A stretch of DNA of 18,896 nucleotides from Muribaculaceae bacterium. GTDB taxonomy: Bacteria > Bacteroidota > Bacteroidia > Bacteroidales > Muribaculaceae. Location: the NCBI GenBank assembly GCA_009775125.1, contig VSPD01000052.1, positions 1-18,896 of the forward strand, in the 5' to 3' direction. The position numbers were made by a program, and so were the translations under genes. Positions 8,104 through 14,420 of the stretch are shown here, in pieces; the stretch's first letter is position 1, and every line of letters begins with the position of its first letter. The notes under the pieces were generated by a model, which was given only the letters and a program-made list of their open reading frames with translations, had not been told where the DNA came from and searched no databases.

Positions 8104-9288
8104 ATGATTGCCGAAAAATTGTCGCGCGAGGTGATGCAAAACCTCACCGAAAATATTCTTCCCTACTGGCTTGATAAAATGCAGGACCCTCGTGGAGGGT
8201 TCTATGGCCGCCGCGACGGTTCCGACCGTCTCGATGCCGACGCGCCCAAAGGAGCCATCCTCAACGGACGCCTGCTGTGGACTTTTGCCGCAGCCTATCG
8301 CGCCACCGGCCACGAGGAATACCGCGTTGCCGCCGAACGTGCCTTCAATTATATCCTCAGCCATTTCATCGACAGCGAATACGGCGGCGTGTATTGGAGC
8401 GTGAATCCCGACGGCTCGCCTTGCGACACTAAAAAGCAGTTTTATGCCATAGGTTTTGTAATCTACGGCATGAGCGAATATGCCCGTGCCACATCCGACC
8501 CCGTCGCGCTCGACACTGCCATAGCCCTCTACCGCTCGATTGAGATGCACAGCCGCGACCTTGTGCGCGGCGGCTATTTCGAGGCTCTGGCGCGCGACTG
8601 GACCCCCCTGGCCGACATGCGCCTAAGCGACAAGGACGAGAACGCCGCAAAGACCATGAACACTCACCTTCATATCATAGAGCCGTACACCAACCTTTAC
8701 CGTGTGTGGCCCGACGAAGGCCTGCGCGACGACATAATCCAGCTCATGCACATTTTCATGGACGTGATGGAGGACCGCGCCACCCATCACCTCGGCCTTT
8801 TCTTCGACGAGGACTGGTCGCGCACCGACGCCGACATATCTTTCGGCCACGATATCGAGGCCTCATGGCTTCTGCTCGAAACGGCCCAGGTGCTCGGCGA
8901 CCCGCTGATTCTTGAAAAGACCATGGCGCACACACGTGCCATTGCCAACGCGGCTCTTGAAGGACGGCGCGACGACGGCTCCATGATTTATGAAAAAACA
9001 GCCCGCGGCCTCGACTGCGACCGCCACTGGTGGGTGCAGGCCGAAGATGTGATCGGACTTGTCTATCTCTACAAATTCCACGGCGTCGACGAGGCTCTGG
9101 AAAAGGCATGGCACTCCTGGCGTTATATTGCCGACAATATCGTCGACCGCGAAGGCGGCGAATGGTATTGGAGCCGCCGCGCCGACACATCGGTGAACCG
9201 TGCCGACGACAAGGCCGGATTCTGGAAATGCCCCTATCACAACAGCCGCATGTGTCTCGAAACGGCGCGTGTGCTCTCTCTAAAATAA
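8104..9288 (+). CDS. Cellobiose/mannobiose 2-epimerase (AGE family)
   Basis: A 394-residue cytoplasmic (alpha/alpha)6-barrel enzyme of the N-acyl-glucosamine 2-epimerase family. It is predicted to epimerise the reducing-end sugar of beta-1,4 disaccharides at C2, converting mannobiose to mannosyl-glucose for GH130. The histidines used by this subfamily are visible: H188 and H190 in NTHLHIIEPY, H249 in FGHDIEASWL, H308 in DRHWWVQAED and H379 in KCPYHNSRMC. The opening PYWLDKMQDPRGGFYG and the insert NPDGSPCDTKKQFYA are typical of cellobiose 2-epimerases and not of GlcNAc epimerases. It lies 6 nt after the symporter and 10 nt before the esterase gene, in line with one operon. Confidence 0.92.
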   Translation: MIAEKLSREVMQNLTENILPYWLDKMQDPRGGFYGRRDGSDRLDADAPKGAILNGRLLWTFAAAYRATGHEEYRVAAERAFNYILSHFIDSEYGGVYWSVNPDGSPCDTKKQFYAIGFVIYGMSEYARATSDPVALDTAIALYRSIEMHSRDLVRGGYFEALARDWTPLADMRLSDKDENAAKTMNTHLHIIEPYTNLYRVWPDEGLRDDIIQLMHIFMDVMEDRATHHLGLFFDEDWSRTDADISFGHDIEASWLLLETAQVLGDPLILEKTMAHTRAIANAALEGRRDDGSMIYEKTARGLDCDRHWWVQAEDVIGLVYLYKFHGVDEALEKAWHSWRYIADNIVDREGGEWYWSRRADTSVNRADDKAGFWKCPYHNSRMCLETARVLSLK

Positions 9289-9298
9289 CCCCTCGGCA

Positions 9299-10738
9299 AT
9301 GAAAAAGATAACACTCTTATTCTCCTTTCTCTGCGCCCTGTCGGCTTCTGCCGCCGTAACGCTCCCCGACCAGATTGGCGACAAGATGGTGCTTCAGCAG
9401 CAAGCCGACGCAAAAATATGGGGATGGGCCACTCCCGGAGCAAAAATCAGTGTTTCAGGCGATTGGTCGGAAGCCCCCGTTGTGGCCGATACCGACAAAG
9501 ACGGACGATGGACTGCCATGTTGCCCACGCCTGCCGGTTCGTTCCGGCCTCACACTGTAATCATTAAGGGCGACGGCTCCGACATAACTCTCGCCGATGT
9601 GCTTGTCGGCGAGGTGTGGATAGCCTCCGGGCAAAGCAATATGGAGATGCCACTCGACGGCTTCCGGGGCTGCCCCATAGAAAACTCCAATCAAGCCATT
9701 GCCGAGGCCAAGAACTATACCGGCCGTGTGCGCATGGCCACCTTGCCTCTTGTGGGTGCGCTCACCCCTCAGGACCGCGTAGCCGGAGCATGGAAGGAAT
9801 GTAACATCGAAAACGCTCCGCGCTTCTCGGCGGTGGGTTACTTCTTTGCCCGCACCCTCTCCGATCTTATCGACATGCCCGTGGGCATAATCAGCGCCGC
9901 CTACGGAGGCAGCCGTGTCGAGGGATGGTTGCCGCGCGAGATACTCGAGACTTACCCCGATTTCAATATTGCCGATGCCGAAAACGCCGAAGTGCACTAC
10001 TACCGCCCCATGGTGATGTACAACGCCATGCTCGTGCCCATAGCCGGATACACAGCCCGCGGATTCCTCTGGAACCAAGGCGAGAGCAATGTTGGCCGCC
10101 ATGAAACATATGCCGACCGCCTTTCAACAATGGTGAGCGAATGGCGCCGCCTTTGGGGCTCGGACACGATGCCATTCTATTCCGTGCAGCTGCCTCCCTA
10201 CCAGTACGGCGACGGACTCTATGCCACATCCGGCGCTCTCCTGCGCGAGGCTCAGCAGCAAGCGATGGACAAGACCCCTAATTGCGGTATCGTAACGAGC
10301 ATCGACTTGCAGCAGCCGGGCCAATACCTGCAAATCCACCCTGCCCGCAAAGAACCCATCGGACGTCGCCTGGCCTGGATGGCCGCCGTGCGCGACCACG
10401 GCATACGAGGCCTCCAATGCGAGTCGCCGCGCCTCAAAAACGTGGAATTCATGGGCGACAAGGCCAAAGTCCACCTCCTTGGTGGCGAAGAAGGAGTCGG
10501 CCCTTGGCAAGGACTTACAGGCTTCGAAGTGGCAGGTCCCGACCGTGTTTTCCATCCCGCCGAGGCTATAAATTTCCCTGGCGACAACACATCGCGTCCC
10601 TGCATTATTGTATCATCGCCGGAAGTCACCGACATCAAATCGGTGCGCTACTGTTTCAAAAACTGGGCCGAAGGCAACGTCATCAGTCTCCGTGGCCTCC
10701 CCCTGCTCCCCTTCCGCACCGACACCTGGCAAAATTAG
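9299..10738 (+). CDS. Exported SGNH/sialate O-acetylesterase-like carbohydrate esterase
   Basis: This 479-residue protein probably removes acetyl groups from acetylated mannan before or during oligosaccharide cutting. It has a type I signal peptide (KKITLLFSFLCALSASAA) and no lipobox, so it should be periplasmic or secreted. The SASA-type fold shows in VWIASGQSNMEMPL with the nucleophile serine at S113, LWNQGESN as the oxyanion block, and IHPARKEPIGRRLA with the probable catalytic H347. The aspartate usually just before that histidine is not there: the context is YLQIHP. The triad may be a dyad or use another acid. The N-terminal segment (LPDQIGDKMVLQQQADAKIWGWA) is the usual beta-rich domain of these proteins. 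Fold assignment is firm; the mannan substrate is an inference from context. Confidence 0.82.
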   Translation: MKKITLLFSFLCALSASAAVTLPDQIGDKMVLQQQADAKIWGWATPGAKISVSGDWSEAPVVADTDKDGRWTAMLPTPAGSFRPHTVIIKGDGSDITLADVLVGEVWIASGQSNMEMPLDGFRGCPIENSNQAIAEAKNYTGRVRMATLPLVGALTPQDRVAGAWKECNIENAPRFSAVGYFFARTLSDLIDMPVGIISAAYGGSRVEGWLPREILETYPDFNIADAENAEVHYYRPMVMYNAMLVPIAGYTARGFLWNQGESNVGRHETYADRLSTMVSEWRRLWGSDTMPFYSVQLPPYQYGDGLYATSGALLREAQQQAMDKTPNCGIVTSIDLQQPGQYLQIHPARKEPIGRRLAWMAAVRDHGIRGLQCESPRLKNVEFMGDKAKVHLLGGEEGVGPWQGLTGFEVAGPDRVFHPAEAINFPGDNTSRPCIIVSSPEVTDIKSVRYCFKNWAEGNVISLRGLPLLPFRTDTWQN

Positions 10739-10757
10739 CAACCCTCCGTTAGCCCGG

Positions 10758-10782
10758 TAGGAACACATGCCTCCGGCATGTG
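10758..10782. repeat. Short TAGGAAC hairpin repeat
   Basis: TAGGAAC leads into an 8-bp perfect stem (10764-10771 with 10775-10782) around a 3-nt TCC loop, followed by AAAAATTA. It lies 19 nt after the esterase stop and could end that transcript. A relative with different but still paired stem bases is found at 18594-18618. Confidence 0.65.
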
Positions 10783-10790
10783 AAAAATTA

Positions 10791-10832
10791 GTCATTCGTC
10801 ATTCGTCATTCGTCATTAATAATTAGTCATTA
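10791..10832. repeat. 7-bp tandem repeat (GTCATTC) upstream of manA
   Basis: Four back-to-back copies of GTCATT plus C or A occupy 10791-10818, and a further GTCATTA is at 10826-10832. The array ends 3 nt before the manA ATG at 10836, within the 5' leader. Such arrays can gain or lose units by slippage. Confidence 0.8.
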
Positions 10833-10835
10833 AAA

Positions 10836-11867
10836 ATGTTCCACTCATCCCGCGAGCCCAAGGCTCCGGCATACATGTCCGACGCGTCCCGTCCGCGCAC
10901 CAATGACTCTGTCCGCCCCCTTCCCGGCCGCATATTCAGCCTTAGGCCATCGCTGAAATCCGTAGTATGGGGCGGCACCGACATCCTCCACCTCAAAGGA
11001 CTCGATTTCCCCGAAGGCACCATCGGCGAGAGCTGGGAACTGTCCGACATTCCCGGCCACCGCACCGTAGTGGTCGGCGGTCCCGACCATGGCCTCACAA
11101 TAGCCCAACTCATAGAAAAATACGGCGAAGGCCTTCTTGGCAAACGCTCTGTCGAGCTTTTCGGCATGGAAATGCCACTGCTCGTGAAAATAATCGACGC
11201 GCGCCAGAACCTCTCCGTGCAGGTCCATCCCGACGAAGACCTTGCCCAACGCGTCCACGGATGCCACGGCAAGACCGAAATGTGGTACGTTCTGAAATCC
11301 GAACCCGAGGCCCGGATTTACGCCGGACTTAAAGAAAAAATAACGAGCGACGATTTTCGCCGCAGCGTCGAAGACGAAACACTGATGGAAGTCGTGGCGT
11401 CGAGCCACCCCGAGCCGGCCGACGTCTACTTCCTTCCCGCCGGGCGCGTACACGCCATCGGAGCCGGAAACCTCCTCGTCGAGATTCAGCAGGCCAGCGA
11501 CATCACCTATCGGGTATTCGACTACGGCCGTGGCCGCGAACTGCATGTCGACCGCGCCATCGACGCCATCGATTTCGATATCATCCTCCCCGACTACCGT
11601 ACCGCCTACGACAAGTCGGCGCGTATCGCCACAATAGTCGATTGCCCCTACTTCCGGGTCGAACGCCGCAAAATCGACGCCTCTGCCGACCTCGTCTTCT
11701 CCGGCGACAGCTTCACGATAGCCGTATGCGTCGAAGGCCGTTGCATAGCCGAGACCTCCGGTCGTATGACAGCCCTCGAGCCCGGCCGCACCATCCTCAT
11801 CCCTGCCTCCATCCCCTCGGTCCGCCTCCTCGGCCACGCCACCCTCCTCACCGCCTCCATACCCTGA
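10836..11867 (+). CDS. manA: Type I mannose-6-phosphate isomerase
   Basis: This enzyme interconverts mannose-6-phosphate and fructose-6-phosphate, feeding mannose from the mannan locus into glycolysis. The protein is 343 residues from the first ATG. The zinc ligands of the cupin fold are visible: Q129 and H131 in VQVHPDED, E148 in KTEMWYVL, and H206 in PAGRVHAIGAG. The catalytic-site arginine is R226 in ITYRVFDYGR. The start is uncertain: an ATG at 10875 would give 330 residues, nearer to the usual 320-325, and the conserved part only begins at about residue 26 (SLRPSLKSVVWGG). The first 20 residues are rich in S, P and R and look non-conserved. A strong terminator follows 20 nt after the stop. 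It could serve general mannose and GDP-mannose metabolism as well as the mannan genes. Confidence 0.93.
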   Translation: MFHSSREPKAPAYMSDASRPRTNDSVRPLPGRIFSLRPSLKSVVWGGTDILHLKGLDFPEGTIGESWELSDIPGHRTVVVGGPDHGLTIAQLIEKYGEGLLGKRSVELFGMEMPLLVKIIDARQNLSVQVHPDEDLAQRVHGCHGKTEMWYVLKSEPEARIYAGLKEKITSDDFRRSVEDETLMEVVASSHPEPADVYFLPAGRVHAIGAGNLLVEIQQASDITYRVFDYGRGRELHVDRAIDAIDFDIILPDYRTAYDKSARIATIVDCPYFRVERRKIDASADLVFSGDSFTIAVCVEGRCIAETSGRMTALEPGRTILIPASIPSVRLLGHATLLTASIP

Positions 11868-11878
11868 CCCCATCCCCA

Positions 11879-11940
11879 TAAACGCCGCGACGGTTCACGC
11901 CCCCAATCAGCGTGAACCGTCGCCCGTTTATATATTTTTT
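11879..11940 (+). terminator. Strong terminator after manA
   Basis: A perfect 14-bp stem (11887-11900 with 11910-11923, 9-nt loop) is extended by outer TAAACG/CGTTTA pairing (11879-11884 with 11925-11930) across a small internal loop. TATATATTTTTT follows. It stands between convergent genes: manA on + and the nucleotidyltransferase on -. The minus direction has only a weak T run, so termination is probably mainly for manA. Confidence 0.88.
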
Positions 11941-12019
11941 AAATCCGGTTTTGCAACAGAGCATCTACCTCTCGTTTGAGCACCGGGATATGGTTAATGA
12001 CAATAATTCGTTCATCCAT
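11939..12019 (-). pseudogene. 26-codon ORF overlapping the nucleotidyltransferase stop; possible stub of a lost partner gene
   Basis: On the minus strand an ATG at 12019-12017 lies inside the last codons of the nucleotidyltransferase gene and opens a frame that starts MDERIIVINHIPVLKREV and stops at TAA 11941-11939. The 8-nt overlap is the arrangement expected of a translationally coupled next gene. It ends in the T tract of the manA terminator, as if the body of a downstream gene had been deleted. In MNT systems the coupled neighbour is normally a HEPN protein; no HEPN body or RxxxxH motif is present here. It could also be a chance ORF or a real 26-residue peptide. Confidence 0.3.
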
Positions 12020-12317
12020 AAATCAAATGCTTTATCGAGTCGAGTTCTTTACGGAATATTGGGTTTCTGACCGCATCATCGCAAACCATATCTATTTCTC
12101 TGTTGACAACAGCTTTGAGTTCATGTATGAAGTCGAAAAAATAATCAGCTCTGTCAAGAAGAGGAATTTTCTCTGAATCGAAAACGACTGAAAAATCTAC
12201 ATCGCTTTCATCATTGAAGCGGTCGGTGAGAATTGATCCGAACACCCACAGTTTGGCCACCTTGTACTTTTTGCACAAGGCTATAATTTTGTCCATGTTC
12301 ATCTCAATCAACTTCAT
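12012..12317 (-). CDS. Minimal nucleotidyltransferase (MNT, DNA polymerase beta superfamily)
   Basis: A 101-residue protein with the full minimal nucleotidyltransferase signature: G27-S28 in WVFGSIL, the metal-binding pair D39 and D41 in ESDVDFSV, and a third acidic residue D76 in REIDMV. Family members transfer AMP or another nucleotide to a protein or RNA target, and many are antitoxins that AMPylate a HEPN toxin. Here no HEPN gene is seen on either side. It begins 35 nt after the DUF2442 stop on the same strand and may be the third gene of that small operon. Base use is much more AT-rich than the flanking genes, which suggests a different origin. Family call is firm; biological role is unknown. 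Confidence 0.82.
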   Translation of the reverse strand: MKLIEMNMDKIIALCKKYKVAKLWVFGSILTDRFNDESDVDFSVVFDSEKIPLLDRADYFFDFIHELKAVVNREIDMVCDDAVRNPIFRKELDSIKHLIYG

Positions 12318-12352
12318 ACGTTTGCAAATTTGAAGAAATCAATAATTCTGTA

Positions 12353-12568
12353 TTATTTGAGGAAAAATCCCTCAAAAGATAAATCTTCGTCTATGTCGGG
12401 CCAATGGATGCCAAAATACGACATGACGTAATTCTTGCGTTGTTCATCCGTCGCCTTGGAAAGGCGTACATAATCCGAGAAACGCTCCTCGGCCTTGCGT
12501 CCGTCGGTCAGTTCTATCCAAATGGATGTATCAGTAAGCCATATCTTCGTTACTTGTGTACGGTTCAT
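12353..12568 (-). CDS. DUF2442 family small protein
   Basis: A 71-residue protein with the DUF2442 pattern: an N-terminal beta strand region (KIWLTDTSIWIELTDGR), then FSDYVRLSKATDEQRKNY and a C-terminal GIHWPDIDEDLSFEGF. The family has no established biochemical function; it usually travels with DUF4160 proteins. Its ATG overlaps the stop of the DUF4160 gene by 4 nt (ATGA at 12568-12565), so the two are almost certainly translationally coupled. AT-rich composition matches its two neighbours and not the surrounding chromosome. A toxin-antitoxin-like role is only a guess from size, pairing and mobility. Confidence 0.85.
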   Translation of the reverse strand: MNRTQVTKIWLTDTSIWIELTDGRKAEERFSDYVRLSKATDEQRKNYVMSYFGIHWPDIDEDLSFEGFFLK

Positions 12569-12810
12569 ATTTTGCTCCCTTTATTAAAATATTCATTCCA
12601 ACGCTCAATGATAATCTCTTGATTCTCTTCTATAATAGATTCAATCATTCTTAACTCATTCTTCTTGAAACCAAAGTTTTCAACAAGTTCAATGTTCTTT
12701 ACGTTGTATTTTGCTTCGGAATCACCTTTGGAAATATGCACGTGAATAGGCTCATGGTCATTTGACCAAAAGAAGAAACGAAAGCCAAAAAGAATGAAAA
12801 GAGTAGGCAT
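12565..12810 (-). CDS. DUF4160 family small protein
   Basis: An 81-residue protein starting at the ATG 12810-12808. A longer frame reaches to 12885, but the extra 25 codons would run through the promoter and the tRNA terminator hairpin, and the family begins MPTLFILFGFRFFFWSND. The conserved core is HEPIHVHISKGDSEAKY (two or three histidines), followed by an acidic and helical C-terminus (ELRMIESIIEENQEIIIERW). Function is not established. It is the first gene of the minus-strand operon with DUF2442 and is preceded by a good Bacteroidetes promoter (12830-12860). The paired histidines might bind metal or act in catalysis; this is speculative. Confidence 0.85.
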   Translation of the reverse strand: MPTLFILFGFRFFFWSNDHEPIHVHISKGDSEAKYNVKNIELVENFGFKKNELRMIESIIEENQEIIIERWNEYFNKGSKI

Positions 12811-12829
12811 GTCTGAGAATGATTTTCGG

Positions 12830-12860
12830 CAAATATACTTAAATATTTCTACATAACAAA
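12830..12860 (-). promoter_or_regulatory. Promoter of the DUF4160-DUF2442 operon
   Basis: On the minus strand TTTG (12860-12857), a 19-nt spacer and TATATTTG (12837-12830) match the Bacteroidetes -33/-7 consensus, 19 nt before the DUF4160 ATG. The -33 box lies within the T tract of the tRNA terminator, so the operon has its own start point directly behind the tRNA gene. Confidence 0.75.
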
Positions 12861-12892
12861 AAAGCAGACTTGGAATTGCTTCCAAATCTGCT
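12858..12892 (-). terminator. tRNA-Ala terminator
   Basis: Read on the minus strand, a 13-bp stem (12892-12880 with 12875-12863, one G-U pair) closes a GCAA tetraloop of the GNRA type and runs into a T tract. It begins 2 nt after the tRNA 3' CCA end. Confidence 0.87.
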
Positions 12893-12894
12893 GT

Positions 12895-12971
12895 TGGTGG
12901 AGTATAGCGGACTCGAACCGCTCACCTCGACACTGCCAGTGTCGCGCTCTAGCCAGATGAGCTAATACCCC
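12895..12971 (-). tRNA. tRNA-Ala (anticodon GGC)
   Basis: The minus strand folds into a full cloverleaf of 77 nt. The acceptor stem is GGGGTAT/ATACTCC with the G3-U70 wobble that marks alanine tRNAs. The D arm is GCTC/GAGC, and the anticodon stem CGACA/TGTCG holds loop CTGGCAG (anticodon GGC, reading GCC). The T arm is AGCGG/CCGCT with TTCGAGT. The discriminator is A and the CCA end is encoded. It has its own promoter and terminator. It is the only RNA gene I find in the window, and its 3' end faces the AT-rich three-gene island. Confidence 0.96.
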
Positions 12972-12987
12972 ATGAGGTTTACGGATG

Positions 12988-13020
12988 CAAAGGTAAGAAG
13001 ATTTTTTTGATTTGGGCAAG
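12988..13020 (-). promoter_or_regulatory. tRNA-Ala promoter
   Basis: On the minus strand CTTG (13020-13017), a 21-nt spacer and TACCTTTG (12995-12988) fit the Bacteroidetes consensus. The -7 box ends 16 nt before the mature tRNA 5' end, leaving a short leader to be trimmed. Confidence 0.75.
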
Positions 13021-13112
13021 ATTTCATCGCTTTTTTTTGAAAAAATTCGCGTTTTTATATTTTGTTAATCTATTTATACACTTTTTAATTATACTGCCCC
13101 GCTTTTTTTCAC

Positions 13113-13120
13113 TATCTTTG
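13113..13120 (+). promoter_or_regulatory. -7 promoter element directly before namZ
   Basis: TATCTTTG matches TAnnTTTG exactly and ends 4 nt before the ATG at 13125, so a transcript starting at the normal distance would have almost no leader. No TTG is seen at 19-21 nt upstream; the 5' region is a long AT-rich stretch (13003-13090). Confidence 0.5.
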
Positions 13121-13124
13121 GCTC

Positions 13125-14342
13125 ATGTTTAAATCTTTGTTTATTGCGGCTGTGATGGCCGCCTCGTCGCTGATTCAGGTTCAGGGGCGAATCGATTCCG
13201 CCGGCGCGGCTTCCGTTGTGGAGCCGGCAATAATGACAGGCGCAGAGCAGCCTCAGGTATATCTGCCTATGCTCGAAGGCGAGCGCGTGGGCTTGTTTTC
13301 CAATCACACCGGCGTGGTGGGCGACCGCCACACGCTCGACGTGCTCCGCGAAGGCGGCATCGACGTGGCTTGTGTCTTCGCGCCCGAGCATGGATTCCGC
13401 GGTACGGCCGATGCCGGCGAGCACGTGGCGAGTGGCGTTGATTCCAAAACCGGCGTGCGCGTCGTCTCGCTCTACGGTCCCGGACGTGCCAAGGCCATGG
13501 CCGAGGCTATGAAGGATATCGACGTGGTGGTGGTCGACATACAGGACGTAGGCCTCCGCTATTACACATATTACTGCACGATGCTCGAATTGATGAACGA
13601 GGCCGCCCGCACAGGCCGTCGCGTGCTTGTGCTCGACCGTCCCAACCCCAACGGCATGACCGTCGACGGTCCGGTCCTCGACATGAAATATGAATCCGGT
13701 GTCGGCCGCCTCCCCATTCCCGTGTGCCACGGCATGACCATGGGCGAACTCGCACGCATGATTGTGGGCGAGGGCTGGCTCAAAGACGGGCGCACGGTTG
13801 CGCTCGACGTAGTGCCCTGCAAAGGCTACACTCATTCGAGCCGCTATCGCCTGCCTGTGTCGCCGTCGCCAAATCTGCCGAACATGACGGCAATCTACCT
13901 CTACCCCTCGATTTGCTTCTTCGAGGCCACCCCTGCAAGCCTCGGGCGAGGCACCGATTTCCCCTTCCAGGTATATGGCCACCCCGACATGCGCGGATAT
14001 AAGTTCGAATTCACGCCGCAGTCGCGTCCCGGAGCAAAAAATCCCCCGCAGCTCGGCCGGCTCTGTCATGGCGTCGATCTCCGCGGCGTCACCGACGACG
14101 AAGCCATAGCGCAGGGCGTCAACCTCGAATACATCATCGATGCCTACCGCAACCTAAATGCCTCCACCGGCATCGGCGACAAATTTTTTACCTCATTTTT
14201 CGAGAAGCTCATTGGCCGCGGCGACATCCGCACGATGATCGAGCAAGGCCTCTCGGCCGAAGAAATCAAAGCCACATGGGCCGACGACGTGGCCCGCTTC
14301 CGCCAACAGCGCCGCCCCTACCTGCTCTACGACGAGAATTAA
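13125..14342 (+). CDS. namZ: NamZ-type exo-beta-N-acetylmuramidase (GH171, DUF1343)
   Basis: A 405-residue exported protein predicted to release MurNAc from the non-reducing end of peptidoglycan fragments. The signal peptide is residues 1 to about 21 (FKSLFIAAVMAASSLIQVQG). The DUF1343 core begins at about residue 50 (ERVGLFSNHTGVV) and shows the family blocks CVFAPEHGFRG with the conserved E88, VVDIQDVGLRYYTYY, VLDRPNPNGMTVDGP, GMTMGELARM, and EATPASLGRGTDFPFQVYG. Length is normal for the family. Characterised members are from Bacillus and Tannerella. A sodium:solute symporter follows 78 nt later and may import the product. No MurQ or MurK is in the window. Family call is strong, the exact substrate is by homology. 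Confidence 0.88.
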   Translation: MFKSLFIAAVMAASSLIQVQGRIDSAGAASVVEPAIMTGAEQPQVYLPMLEGERVGLFSNHTGVVGDRHTLDVLREGGIDVACVFAPEHGFRGTADAGEHVASGVDSKTGVRVVSLYGPGRAKAMAEAMKDIDVVVVDIQDVGLRYYTYYCTMLELMNEAARTGRRVLVLDRPNPNGMTVDGPVLDMKYESGVGRLPIPVCHGMTMGELARMIVGEGWLKDGRTVALDVVPCKGYTHSSRYRLPVSPSPNLPNMTAIYLYPSICFFEATPASLGRGTDFPFQVYGHPDMRGYKFEFTPQSRPGAKNPPQLGRLCHGVDLRGVTDDEAIAQGVNLEYIIDAYRNLNASTGIGDKFFTSFFEKLIGRGDIRTMIEQGLSAEEIKATWADDVARFRQQRRPYLLYDEN

Positions 14343-14348
14343 AATCAA

Positions 14349-14380
14349 GAATCATAGGATTCATAGGCATCCTATGATTC
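14349..14380. other. Intercistronic hairpin between namZ and symporter
   Basis: An 11-bp perfect inverted repeat (14349-14359 with 14370-14380) has a 10-nt loop that repeats part of the stem (TCATAGG). There is no T tract. It starts 7 nt after the namZ stop and 41 nt before the symporter ATG, so it is more likely to alter the ratio of the two products or stabilise the namZ mRNA than to stop transcription. Confidence 0.6.
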
Positions 14381-14420
14381 CTAAGAATCCTAAAAACTCC
14401 CCAACTTCCCAACTCCCACG

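Noticed and set aside
10791..10832. CRISPR array
   Set aside because: Units of 7 bp without spacers are a simple tandem repeat; no cas genes are present.
10845..11879. 344-codon minus-strand frame covering manA
   Set aside because: Fully antisense to a gene with all zinc ligands in place, low-complexity G/V/E-rich product, no recognisable family.
12811..12885. N-terminal extension of the DUF4160 protein
   Set aside because: It would be read through the promoter and the tRNA terminator stem; the family starts at the internal methionine.
12895..12971. Second copy of the tRNA 3' end as an att site
   Set aside because: I looked through 11868-12894 and found no direct repeat of the tRNA 3' sequence, so no att pair is claimed.
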